A stretch of 26,971 nt of DNA from an uncultured Clostridia bacterium (GCA_934132805.1 CAKPAB010000016.1:1-26971), one strand, 5' to 3'; counted from the stretch's first letter, positions 1-7,769 are shown. Notes: generated from the sequence alone by a model not told the origin. A program made the numbers and translations.

Positions 1-42
1 ACGCTGAAATCTAAGTATTTCTATTAAATTCAAATTGTTTTA

Positions 43-522
43 TCACGCATACTGTCTACTTTGAAATCTACCTTCTGGTATATCATGTAAACATATTGCA
101 ATTGCAAGCCCAAGACCTAAACGCATTGATGCTTCAAAGCCTGAACCAATTGCTAATCCCTCCGGAAAGTTATGTATTGCTAACCCTATTGATACAATTA
201 TTCCTGTTTTTAATAAATCATTGCTTTCTATATATTTTTTTTGCTTTTTATTGAATTTTTTTTGTACTACTATATCACAAAATATCATTGATATTATTCC
301 TATTAATACTCCAAACACAACTCCATATATATTGCTTATCCCTAGGGCTTCTGGTATTAGGTCAAAACATATTACTGCCATCATTAATCCTGATGCAAAT
401 GATAGTATAAAACTTAAAAATTTGTTTGAATTTTTTTTGATTATTATCCCTAGTATTCCTCCTAGTGTTGTTCCAAACGTTCCGAAAAATAAGCCTAATA
501 GTGTGGTTTTTATTATATTCAT
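43..522 (-). CDS. Truncated ZIP-family metal transporter (ZupT-like)
   Basis: Membrane importer of divalent metals such as zinc, of the ZIP family. The 159-residue product has several hydrophobic segments (about residues 4-28, 37-56, 62-85, 105-124 and 132-146). It carries both metal-binding signatures of the family: HNFPEGLAIGSG in the fourth helix and HDIPEG in the fifth. After HDIPEG the protein changes abruptly to RFQSRQYA and stops, whereas family members usually run about 250-270 residues. Roughly 100 C-terminal residues with the last helices are therefore missing, and the product is probably non-functional. The start is supported by GAGGTG just upstream of ATG. It may be co-transcribed with the two unknown genes to its right. 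The break could be a rearrangement, an element boundary or an assembly edge. Confidence 0.75.
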   Translation of the reverse strand: MNIIKTTLLGLFFGTFGTTLGGILGIIIKKNSNKFLSFILSFASGLMMAVICFDLIPEALGISNIYGVVFGVLIGIISMIFCDIVVQKKFNKKQKKYIESNDLLKTGIIVSIGLAIHNFPEGLAIGSGFEASMRLGLGLAIAICLHDIPEGRFQSRQYA

Positions 523-636
523 ATTTTCACCTCTATTAGAATTTATTATTATTAGTTATTTTTTATGCATTTTATAGATTTTATCTCGTTTTTTAGCTTT
601 TGAATATCTGTATTATAGTCATCCAATAAATCTTTA

Positions 637-1473
637 TTATCTACTTTGCCAATAATAATATAAAATATTTTTGTCAACATCATAAACACCTATTTCCCAA
701 CCTGTTGCTTCTTCTTTTGTGAAATTATGTTTTTTGTTTTCATCACTTGTTCTACATACTAATTCATAATGATAATATCCATTTTTTATTTCAAGCACTT
801 CTTTATTGTATTCAAAATCATCTAATATACTATCGTCAAGTCTGTCTTTACTCCAATTTGAATTAGAGTCTAATTCTTTTACTATGTCCTGCCCATTTTC
901 TTTTGAAAATTCATATACATAATAATCTAAGCCATCATATTGCATTCCTTCTCTTACACTATAAATTTCTCTTTTGATATAATTTTCAGTCTTTACACCT
1001 AAAATATTACTATAATTATTGTGTGTACCATAAATATAACTTTTTAAATAATATAACTTTTCATTTTTCAAATCAAATATTGCATAAATTCCTTTGTTAT
1101 CATAATAATATAAGTTTTCTCTATCTAATTCTGTCCTTTCTTCACCTACCTCCTCATAAAATCTTTTCATCTCATATTCATAAAATTTGCTTTTGCTCCA
1201 ATAACTACTTTCTTCCAATTTATTTCTAAATTTTTCATTTTCCCCAATTATATTTAATTTATATACTTTGTATTTCATTAAAGAATCTTCTTCATATACA
1301 GTATAATAATTTATATTGTATGATTTTAATTCTAGGTCTAATTTTTTATAATCTTCATCTACCTTAAATGTCAATTTTGATATAATTACGTAAAAAATCA
1401 AAAATACTGTAGCAGTTCCCCATAATATAAATACAAATTCTTTTAAATCTTTTTTTATCAATATGAACACCAT
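637..1473 (-). CDS. Unknown membrane-anchored protein, probably frameshifted near its 3' end
   Basis: I do not recognise this 278-residue protein. It has one strong hydrophobic segment near the N-terminus (about residues 13-31), followed by a long, charged, tyrosine-rich region, so it is probably anchored in the membrane with an extracytoplasmic domain. The annotated ATG has a poorly placed Shine-Dalgarno; a TTG five codons in (before IKKDLKEF) sits better behind AGGATGG. The stop is probably premature. Removing one A from a run of five near 665 opens a frame that continues to a stop at 552-554 and adds a lysine- and aspartate-rich tail including GKVDNKDLLDDYNTD, giving about 306 residues. 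The gene lies 9 bases after the upstream gene, so the two form an operon. No function can be assigned. Confidence 0.6.
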   Translation of the reverse strand: MVFILIKKDLKEFVFILWGTATVFLIFYVIISKLTFKVDEDYKKLDLELKSYNINYYTVYEEDSLMKYKVYKLNIIGENEKFRNKLEESSYWSKSKFYEYEMKRFYEEVGEERTELDRENLYYYDNKGIYAIFDLKNEKLYYLKSYIYGTHNNYSNILGVKTENYIKREIYSVREGMQYDGLDYYVYEFSKENGQDIVKELDSNSNWSKDRLDDSILDDFEYNKEVLEIKNGYYHYELVCRTSDENKKHNFTKEEATGWEIGVYDVDKNILYYYWQSR

Positions 1474-1482
1474 CCTATAACA

Positions 1483-2556
1483 TTAAAATTCTCCTTCTTT
1501 TGTTTCAAATTTTATTTTAACATCATATACTTTTATAACTCCATATTCACTCGAGGCTACTCCTAAGTTATTTAATGTTGTTGATAATATATCTTTCATT
1601 TTGCTGTTTTCTTCGTCTGCATATTCTCTTAACTCTTTGAAATCTGTAAAATCATAAGTATCTTTAATTTCAATTTCTAAATTCCATTTATTATTTTCGT
1701 CTTTTGTTCCTTTAACTAATAATGTCGCGTCGTGAAGAGCATAAAGTAAATCTGCATCATCAAATCTAATCAATGTATCCTCTCTTGAAGATTTTTCGTC
1801 GACAATAAATTCATTTTTTCCCTCTCCATATTTTTCTATTAATTGTTTTAGTTTCTTCTTAAATATTGGACTTTCAAGTAATGTTTTTTTTATTTTTTCA
1901 TCCTCTATTACTAAATCACTTGACTCTTTTCCAAACACAGATAGTGAATTTGTCAGTAATTTAGCAGAAAGTGGCTTATTAGTAAATAGTCCACCTATAA
2001 CAACAATTTGCCAAAACATATATTGCATTGAATAAAATACAGCATATGATATCGGATTGTTCTTCTTTGTTAAATCAAATATAAAACTTAAACTTTTTAT
2101 ATAACTATTAGCAACTTCTTCATCTATTTCTTTCCAATTTATATTTTGAAAATTTTTTATAATCTTTTCGAATTTCTGGTAATAATTAAATAATTTATAT
2201 ATGTCATTTAGTGTAAAAGTCATTAATTCAGTGGTATCTTTAGAAAAAGGCGTTATATTTTTTATACCCTTTAACATTTTTTCTTCTATATCTTTTAATG
2301 CATCAAAGTTCATATTCTTTAAATAATTTAGTGCTATATATTTTTGTGCTAAATCATATTTCTTAGTTTTACTTAGGAAATATTTATGATTTTTCCAAGC
2401 AACTTTAGTACATAAATATAATTCCTTATTCCATACAAATCTAGGTGGTTTATGGATTCCTAATTCTTCATAAATGTTATCAAGACATCCTCTTCCAAAC
2501 ATTACATATTTATAGTTATATGGTTTATTGCATAATAAACATCTTTTTTCTTCCAT
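1483..2556 (-). CDS. Unknown protein with N-terminal cysteine pairs
   Basis: Unrecognised 357-residue protein. The N-terminus has CLLC (residues 6-9), a cysteine at about 24 in FGRGCL and another near 49, a spacing that could make a small zinc-binding module. The middle is helical and lysine-rich. A moderately hydrophobic stretch around residues 165-195 might contact the membrane but is not a clear transmembrane helix. The C-terminus is acidic, with a likely beta-rich segment. The start is supported by GAGAGG upstream of ATG. It is the first gene of an operon with the next unknown protein, behind a good sigma-A-type promoter about 100 bases upstream. The zinc idea is inferred only from cysteine spacing. 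Confidence 0.65.
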   Translation of the reverse strand: MEEKRCLLCNKPYNYKYVMFGRGCLDNIYEELGIHKPPRFVWNKELYLCTKVAWKNHKYFLSKTKKYDLAQKYIALNYLKNMNFDALKDIEEKMLKGIKNITPFSKDTTELMTFTLNDIYKLFNYYQKFEKIIKNFQNINWKEIDEEVANSYIKSLSFIFDLTKKNNPISYAVFYSMQYMFWQIVVIGGLFTNKPLSAKLLTNSLSVFGKESSDLVIEDEKIKKTLLESPIFKKKLKQLIEKYGEGKNEFIVDEKSSREDTLIRFDDADLLYALHDATLLVKGTKDENNKWNLEIEIKDTYDFTDFKELREYADEENSKMKDILSTTLNNLGVASSEYGVIKVYDVKIKFETKEGEF

Positions 2557-2663
2557 AACTATCTAATCCTCTCTTCTATTTTTAATAATTTTATTACCAA
2601 TTTTATTTATATCATAATACTAAATAATTTTCCATAAACTTACAAACTTTTACGATTTTTTTA

Positions 2664-2692
2664 ATTCTACATCAAACATTTGTTTTTGTCAA
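2664..2692 (-). promoter_or_regulatory. Sigma-A promoter of the unknown two-gene operon
   Basis: On the minus strand TTGACA (2687-2692) is followed after exactly 17 bases by TAGAAT (2664-2669). It is placed to give a leader of about 100 bases before the gene starting at 2556. The -35 is perfect and the -10 differs from consensus at one base. Confidence 0.6.
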
Positions 2693-2730
2693 TAGTTAAA
2701 AATAAATTTCAAAATTTTTTCAAACTCTTA

Positions 2731-2758
2731 GTTACAATTCACCTTCTGTTATTGTAAC
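2731..2758. repeat. Small palindrome GTTACAAT...ATTGTAAC
   Basis: An 8-bp perfect inverted repeat with a 12-base loop lies in the 372-base gap between two divergent transcription units. Its outer GTTACA resembles the ends of the dispersed repeat seen at 7865, 12008 and 22852. It could be a degenerate member of that family or a regulator-binding site. Apart from this palindrome and the two divergent promoters, I see nothing else in the gap. Confidence 0.45.
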
Positions 2759-2877
2759 ATATATTTTTTTATTTTTCTAAACATATTTGTATATTATTTA
2801 AAAGTATAATTATAAAAAATATAAGTATTCACCACATTCTACTATAGTTTACTTATGAAAATAATAAGCATACTTTG

Positions 2878-2905
2878 TTTACTTTTTATTCTTTTACCTT
2901 ATAAT
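2878..2905 (+). promoter_or_regulatory. Promoter of the XRE regulator
   Basis: TTTACT (2878-2883), a 16-base spacer and a perfect TATAAT (2900-2905) stand 24 bases before the TTG start of the regulator. The octamer GTTTACTT occurs at 2847-2854 and again at 2877-2884, exactly 30 bases apart and overlapping the -35, as an autoregulatory operator might. Confidence 0.5.
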
Positions 2906-2928
2906 AAAAATAATTGGAGGTGCAATAA

Positions 2929-3288
2929 TTGGATAAAAAGGAAGAAGAAAAAAGAAGAATAGAAATTGCTCAATATTTAGGAGAAAATCTACTAAAATTC
3001 AGAAAAGAAAAAGGCTTTACTAGAGAAGAATTAGCTGAAAAAAGCAATTTATCAGCTAATTATATTTATGGATTAGAAATTGGTACTTATTTACCAGGAT
3101 GCATAGCATTAATTGATTTGTCTAATGCTCTTGATATAACTATTTCACAATTATTAGCCAAATACTTACATAATGATAGAAAAGATATTATTGATAAAAT
3201 ATCAATACAGATTACAAAATTATCTGATACAGACATAGAATTAGTAATAAATATACTAGATTTTCTCGAAAATAAAAATTCAAAATAA
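2929..3288 (+). CDS. XRE-family helix-turn-helix transcriptional regulator
   Basis: A 119-residue DNA-binding protein of the XRE/Cro-C1 type. The helix-turn-helix domain spans about residues 13-72. It contains LRKF-type helix 1 (LLKFRKEKG), TREELAEKSNLSANYI as helices 2-3, and the usual DLSNALDITISQLL end. The remaining 40 residues form a short, probably helical tail (DTDIELVINILDFL) that could serve in dimerisation. The start is TTG, chosen because GGAGG lies 8 bases upstream. It stands alone between divergent unknown genes and convergent prfA. Repeated octamers over its promoter suggest that it binds its own control region, but its targets cannot be told from sequence. Confidence 0.85.
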   Translation: MDKKEEEKRRIEIAQYLGENLLKFRKEKGFTREELAEKSNLSANYIYGLEIGTYLPGCIALIDLSNALDITISQLLAKYLHNDRKDIIDKISIQITKLSDTDIELVINILDFLENKNSK

Positions 3289-3307
3289 AAATTCATAACT
3301 TTAATTC

Positions 3308-3378
3308 AAAAAACGCAAACTTATATTATGACAACTCTGAAAATCAAAGTTGTTTCACATTTATAAGCTTGCGTTTTT
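3308..3378. terminator. Long bidirectional terminator between XRE gene and prfA
   Basis: An A-rich arm with ACGCAAACTTAT at the left pairs with ATAAGCTTGCGT at the right, and a second stem (ACAACT/AGTTGT) is nested inside. A T-run follows the stem on each strand, so it can end both convergent genes. Confidence 0.8.
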
Positions 3379-3387
3379 ATTTATATT

Positions 3388-4449
3388 TTATTCTTCTTCA
3401 CCTTTTAATTTTTCAGCTCTATCTGCTGCAATTAAATTATCAACCATTTCATCAATATCACCATTTAAGAAATTTTCCATTTGATAAATGCTCATGCCAA
3501 TTCTATGGTCTGTAATTCTACCTTGTGGATAATTATAAGTTCTAATTTTTTCACTTCTATCACCTGATCCAACCTGAGATTTTCTTGCACTTGAAATTTC
3601 GCTATCTTGTTTTTGTTTTTCCATCTCATATAATTTAGTTCTAAGCATTCTCATTGCATTATCTCTATTTTGGAATTGAGATCTTTCAGTTTGACATTCT
3701 ACTACAATTCCTGTTGGTTGATGTATAAGCCTTACTGCTGATGATGTTTTGTTGATATGTTGTCCTCCAGCACCAGATGAACGGAAAACTTCCATTTTGA
3801 TGTCTGCTGGATTTATTTCTATTTCAACGTCTTCTACAACTGGAAGTACTGCAACTGTTGCAGTTGATGTATGAATTCTTCCACTACTTTCTGTGTCTGG
3901 TACTCTTTGCACTCTGTGTACTCCACTTTCAAATTTAAGTCTACTATATACACCTTTTCCAGTAACCATAAATGTTATTTCTTTATATCCACCAAGTCCT
4001 GTCTCATTTTCATTTAAAACTTCCATTTTCCAGTGTTTTCTTTCTGCATACATTGTGTACATTCTAAATAATGTACCTGCAAATAGTGCTGCTTCTTCTC
4101 CACCAGCTCCTGCTCTTATTTCACATATGATATTTTTGTCATCGTCTGGGTCTTTTGGAATTAATAAAAATTTTAATTCTTCTTCTAGTTTGGGTAGTTT
4201 TTCTTTGTTTTCATAGTAGTCTATTTCAGCTAATTCTTTTAGTTCTTTGTCTTCCATCATTTCTTTTGCTTCGTCCATTGCTTGCTTTGCTTTTTTGTAT
4301 TCTCTAAATTTTAAAACTATATCTTCTATACTTGCGTGTTCTTTCATTAGTTTTTGCCATTCTGATTGATTTGATATTACTTCTGGGTCACTAATCATTT
4401 TTGTTAGTTCTTCATATCTTTTTTCTACTGCTTCTAATTTTTCAAACAT
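3388..4449 (-). CDS. prfA: Peptide chain release factor 1 (RF1)
   Basis: RF1 reads UAA and UAG stop codons in the ribosomal A site and triggers hydrolysis of peptidyl-tRNA. The 353-residue protein is of normal length. It has the helical N-terminal domain and the HRVQRVPDTESSGRIHTS region of the codon-recognition domain. The catalytic GGQ (residues about 226-228) sits in SSGAGGQHINKTSSAVRL. A C-terminal RKSQVGSGDRSEKIRTYN segment is typical of class I factors. The start is supported by AAAGGAG seven bases upstream. No prmC (hemK) follows it. The leader is unusual: it contains a 57-bp tandem repeat, and a short reading frame runs over the prfA start. A promoter candidate overlaps the end of the upstream yhaN-like gene. 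Confidence 0.97.
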   Translation of the reverse strand: MFEKLEAVEKRYEELTKMISDPEVISNQSEWQKLMKEHASIEDIVLKFREYKKAKQAMDEAKEMMEDKELKELAEIDYYENKEKLPKLEEELKFLLIPKDPDDDKNIICEIRAGAGGEEAALFAGTLFRMYTMYAERKHWKMEVLNENETGLGGYKEITFMVTGKGVYSRLKFESGVHRVQRVPDTESSGRIHTSTATVAVLPVVEDVEIEINPADIKMEVFRSSGAGGQHINKTSSAVRLIHQPTGIVVECQTERSQFQNRDNAMRMLRTKLYEMEKQKQDSEISSARKSQVGSGDRSEKIRTYNYPQGRITDHRIGMSIYQMENFLNGDIDEMVDNLIAADRAEKLKGEEE

Positions 4450-4496
4450 ATATATTCTCCTTTCACTACGCTACGCTTCGCTTCGTTCATCGTCAT
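4434..4496 (-). promoter_or_regulatory. Possible 20-codon upstream reading frame overlapping the prfA start
   Basis: Within the prfA leader, ATG at 4496 opens a 20-codon frame (MTMNEAKRSVVKGEYICLKN). It covers the prfA Shine-Dalgarno and start codon and ends at a TAG inside prfA codons 5-6. A second short frame (MTMGGEA, ending in TAA) starts at 4553 in the other repeat copy. Neither has a convincing Shine-Dalgarno, so translation is unproven. Confidence 0.2.
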
Positions 4497-4590
4497 CCAA
4501 AATTTTTTCAAAATTTCGTCTGACAAATCTTAGGCTTCGCCGCCCATCGTCATCCAGAATTTTTCCAAATTTTGTCTGCCAATTTATATC
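4478..4590. repeat. Imperfect 57-bp tandem repeat in the prfA leader
   Basis: CATCGTCATCCA recurs at 4488 and 4545. Each copy is followed by an inverted repeat of the type AAATTTT-TTC-AAAATTT, then TCTG(A/C)CAA. The copies differ by scattered substitutions and share a G+C-richer CTTCG segment that stands out from the surroundings. It lies between the predicted prfA promoter and the prfA start, so it should be transcribed as 5' leader. Confidence 0.75.
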
Positions 4591-4598
4591 CTTTTGGT

Positions 4599-4627
4599 AT
4601 TATACTACAAATTCAGGAATTTTACAA
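4599..4627 (-). promoter_or_regulatory. prfA promoter overlapping the end of the yhaN-like gene
   Basis: TTGTAA (4622-4627), 17 bases, then perfect TATAAT (4599-4604) on the minus strand. The -35 hexamer is formed by the last leucine codon and stop codon of the upstream gene. The predicted transcript would start near 4592, giving a leader of about 140 bases. Confidence 0.6.
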
Positions 4628-6586
4628 CTCTATATAATTATAATCAATATTTTTATTTTCTAAAATGCTTTTTTCTCTGTTAGTACAAGTAAAAATAATA
4701 ATTTGTCTTTTAGAAAACTTTTTATTTAAATATTCCAAAATATTTTTTAATCTTTCATCATCATAAAAAGCAAACGCTTCGTCCAAGAAAATTGGAACAC
4801 TTTCATCAGAAAGTTCATCAATCATAGAAAGTCTTAATGACAAGTATAATTGGGCAATAGTACCAATGCTAAATCTATTAACAGGAACATAATCACCACT
4901 TTGTAATTCAACAATTAAACCTTCTTCTTCATTAAACATTACTTTGTTATATTTACCATCTGTTATGCTAGAAATATTATAAGATAAATTCTCTGTAAAC
5001 TTAGGGGTTACTGAATTTTTCATTTTTTCATAAGCATCACTTAAAACCTGTTTTGCGAAATTCATACTCATATTTAAGTTTCTCAAAGTTAACATTTTTT
5101 CATTATTGTTAACTAATTTTTCTTCTATTTTTGATAAATTATCTAGTTGTGGCTCTATATTTTTTTTGTCTAAATTTAAAGTATGTAATTTCAATTTTTT
5201 ATTATTTATTTCATTTTGAATTTTTTCAATTTCAAAATTTATTTTTTCTAAATTATTTAAATCTAAAAAATAATTTATTTTATTTTTTTCGATTTTATTA
5301 AAATATTTATTTTTTATTTTTTCAATTTCCAAATTATTTTTCAAATTAAAATTATTTTTTATTTTATTTAATTCTTCACTATTGTTTTTTTGATTATTTT
5401 CTATTAATTTTTTTTCATTTTCTAAATTAATTAATTGTAAATTAATTTCATTAAATTTATTTTTTTCTATTTTTTCATTATTTTTTATTTTATTTTTTTC
5501 TTTATTTATTAAAAATATGTAAAAAATTAAAAACGTTGGTACTGTAAGAAGAAAAATATATTTAAATATATTATTTTTTATTAAAATAAATTGTAAAATA
5601 TTTATTAAAATTAATAAAATAAAAATAATATTTAATTTTTTTATTAATTTATTTTTATTTATTTTTTTATTTTTATTTTCTGAATTATTATTTAAATATT
5701 TATCTAAAATATTTTTATTATTTATTTTTAATTCATTTATTTTTTTATTTATTGAGTTTATTTTTTCTAAATTTTCATTTTTTACATTTTCTTTTATTTT
5801 TATTTTTTCATTTTCAATTTTCTCATTTTCCTTTTGCAATTTAATTTCTTTTAAAAAATCTCTTTCATTTTCTAAATTTAAAATTTCCTCATTTAAATCG
5901 TTTTCTTTATCCTCAAATTCATATTTAAAATTTTTATATTTTTCCAAGTTTTCTTTTTCACTATTTAATTCTTGTAATTTTCTAGAAATTATATTTATTG
6001 GCTTTTCCCTAGATCTCTCGCTTCCTACTTCATCTAATTGCCTTCTATTTATCCTGTCAATCACTCTTCTAAATGATATACTATCATCACCGGTTTGTGC
6101 TAAGTTAGCAATTTTTTGTATTAAAAAATTTTGTGCTTGATTTTCTAATTTCACTTCATTTTGATTAATTGCAAGTGTTGATAAAAATAAATCTTCATCA
6201 ATTTTTGTTTGTTCATAAAAAAATTCATTTCCTTTATTTTTATCAATATTAAATTTTTTCGAAATATCTTCCATATTTTCATTAAATATTTTTGGATTTT
6301 TTTTACTAAAATCTCTATATATTTCATATTTTTCTTTGTTATCTAATTCATATTCCAATTTTCCTGAAAATTCTTCACCTGTCCAAGGTTTATACTTATC
6401 AAAATCTGAAATTTCTTTTCCTTTCTTATTTTTTGAAATTCCATAAAATGAATTTGTTATAAATTTAATCAATGTTGATTTTCCTGCTTCATTTTGCCCA
6501 TATATTAAATTTATTCCATCTTTAAAGTCTATTTCTTTTTCTTTCAATTTTCCATAAGAATTTATTTTTAATTTATTTATTTTCAA
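4622..6586 (-). CDS. yhaN: YhaN/SbcC-like ABC ATPase with a membrane-inserted coiled coil
   Basis: Partner ATPase of the phosphoesterase encoded just upstream, of the SbcC/Rad50 class that works on DNA ends. The 654-residue protein starts with Walker A GQNEAGKST (residues 30-38). A very long coiled coil follows. The ABC signature is FSIGTIAQL (about 569), Walker B is VPIFLDEAF (about 597), and the tail is QIIIFTCTNRE. Two hydrophobic segments lie in the middle of the coiled coil (about 316-336 and 340-358), a hallmark of YhaN rather than SbcC. It is shorter than Bacillus YhaN (about 960 residues), mostly in the coiled coil. The start is TTG, after GAGGAGG. The central third is almost pure A+T and codes for Ile, Asn, Lys and Glu. 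The split hydrophobic and coiled-coil architecture supports the name; the substrate is inferred from the family. Confidence 0.85.
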   Translation of the reverse strand: MKINKLKINSYGKLKEKEIDFKDGINLIYGQNEAGKSTLIKFITNSFYGISKNKKGKEISDFDKYKPWTGEEFSGKLEYELDNKEKYEIYRDFSKKNPKIFNENMEDISKKFNIDKNKGNEFFYEQTKIDEDLFLSTLAINQNEVKLENQAQNFLIQKIANLAQTGDDSISFRRVIDRINRRQLDEVGSERSREKPINIISRKLQELNSEKENLEKYKNFKYEFEDKENDLNEEILNLENERDFLKEIKLQKENEKIENEKIKIKENVKNENLEKINSINKKINELKINNKNILDKYLNNNSENKNKKINKNKLIKKLNIIFILLILINILQFILIKNNIFKYIFLLTVPTFLIFYIFLINKEKNKIKNNEKIEKNKFNEINLQLINLENEKKLIENNQKNNSEELNKIKNNFNLKNNLEIEKIKNKYFNKIEKNKINYFLDLNNLEKINFEIEKIQNEINNKKLKLHTLNLDKKNIEPQLDNLSKIEEKLVNNNEKMLTLRNLNMSMNFAKQVLSDAYEKMKNSVTPKFTENLSYNISSITDGKYNKVMFNEEEGLIVELQSGDYVPVNRFSIGTIAQLYLSLRLSMIDELSDESVPIFLDEAFAFYDDERLKNILEYLNKKFSKRQIIIFTCTNREKSILENKNIDYNYIEL

Positions 6587-6628
6587 AAAAATTCCTCCTC
6601 TTTTTTTATTCGTGGTTTTAAAAAGACT

Positions 6629-6678
6629 GTCCCTAAATCCCTCTAAAAAGGGAAAACAAGGAACGTCCCTAAATCCCT
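6629..6678. repeat. 14-bp direct repeat pair at the yhaO/yhaN junction
   Basis: GTCCCTAAATCCCT occurs at 6629-6642 and 6665-6678, 36 bases apart. A short TCCCT/AGGGA hairpin (read on the minus strand) lies between and across them. The right-hand copy contains the stop codon of the yhaO-like gene, so the repeat supplies the last codons of that gene. Confidence 0.7.
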
Positions 6679-7769
6679 AATGCCTCTATTCCGATTTCAA
6701 CTGCTTTTTCTATTATTTCCTTTTGTTCTTCAGAAATATTTTCATCATTTAATTTTTCTAGCATTTCCTTTGCAAATAAACCTTTTAATGTAGTATTATT
6801 TGCTAATTTTTTCAAATCATAATTTATTTTTGTTTTATCTTTTATTTTAATAACTTTGTCATTTGAAATCAATTTATATAATTCATATCTATCAATTTCA
6901 AAATTTCTTCTGCCTATTAAATAAATTTCAATTAAACTATTTTGGTCAAAATTTATTTCATTAATTTTTTCAATTAATTCTTCTTTTGAAATTATTTCTG
7001 TAACGTCTAATTCATATATTTTAAATTCTGTTTCATCTAATGGGACAAATTCTAAATTCACTTTTTTTATTTCTTCTTCTTTTTTTATTTCTCCTACTAT
7101 CATTCCATGTTTGCCTAATTCGTCAAAACCTAATGATATTGTTGAACCGGGATATACTATGTTTTGATTTTCTTCTTGATTATAGTCTAATTTGTGAATA
7201 TGTCCTAATGCAACATAGTCAAAACCTTTTTCTTTTAATGTTTTTGAAGATAATGGATTATATTCATTATTTTCAAGTGTTCCACCATCTACTGTTCCAT
7301 GTATTACTAATATATTTAATTTATTTTTGTCTTCTATGTTTATGTCTTCTATTCCACTATTTTTACAGTAAAATTCGTCAAAACCATATCCATAGATATT
7401 AGCATCTTCGCATTCTATTTTTTCTATTTTTGATGTGAATATTTTTACATTTTCACTCCAATAAAATTTATTATAATATGAGTTTTTAGTATATGGGTCA
7501 TGATTTCCTGGTGATATAAATATTTTTGTTTCTGGTATTTCTTTAAATAAATTGTTTATATATTCTATTGTTGATTTTTTTATATATTTTTGCTCATATA
7601 AGTCTCCTGAAATGAATAGGTATTTTATATTGTTTTCTTTTATATATTCTATTACTTTTTTGAATACTTTTCTTTGTTCTAACCTTCTTAAATCTCCAAG
7701 TCCTTCTTTGTCTGAAAGATTTGCAAATGGACTGTCAAAGTGCATATCTGCTATATGTATAAATTTCAT
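6669..7769 (-). CDS. yhaO: YhaO/SbcD-like metallophosphoesterase (DNA nuclease subunit)
   Basis: Calcineurin-type metallophosphoesterase expected to act as the nuclease half of an SbcCD-like complex with the next gene product. All metal-binding motifs are present in the 366 residues: DMHFD (8-12), GDLYE (55-59), GNHD (88-91), VIHG (155-158) and GHIH (189-192). The C-terminal third is the usual capping and partner-binding region. The start is the ATG 12 bases after AAAGGA; an earlier ATG directly behind the Shine-Dalgarno opens only ATG-ATA-TGA. It is the first gene of a two-gene unit, with yhaN about 80 bases downstream across a repeat-bearing gap. The order matches Bacillus yhaO-yhaN. Its final codons and stop lie inside a copy of a 14-bp repeat, so the natural C-terminus may have been altered. 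Confidence 0.88.
   Translation of the reverse strand: MKFIHIADMHFDSPFANLSDKEGLGDLRRLEQRKVFKKVIEYIKENNIKYLFISGDLYEQKYIKKSTIEYINNLFKEIPETKIFISPGNHDPYTKNSYYNKFYWSENVKIFTSKIEKIECEDANIYGYGFDEFYCKNSGIEDINIEDKNKLNILVIHGTVDGGTLENNEYNPLSSKTLKEKGFDYVALGHIHKLDYNQEENQNIVYPGSTISLGFDELGKHGMIVGEIKKEEEIKKVNLEFVPLDETEFKIYELDVTEIISKEELIEKINEINFDQNSLIEIYLIGRRNFEIDRYELYKLISNDKVIKIKDKTKINYDLKKLANNTTLKGLFAKEMLEKLNDENISEEQKEIIEKAVEIGIEALGI

Noticed and set aside
1..70. Possible CRISPR repeat from TGAAATCTA occurring twice, 57 bases apart
   Set aside because: Only nine bases are shared and only one interval is visible; there is no third copy and no cas gene.
221..577. Plus-strand open frames opposite the minus-strand genes (also at 7552, 8858, 14075, 22353-type positions)
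   Set aside because: They are antisense shadows: low-complexity hydrophobic or Phe/Leu/Ser-rich translations with no ribosome sites, overlapping well-supported genes.
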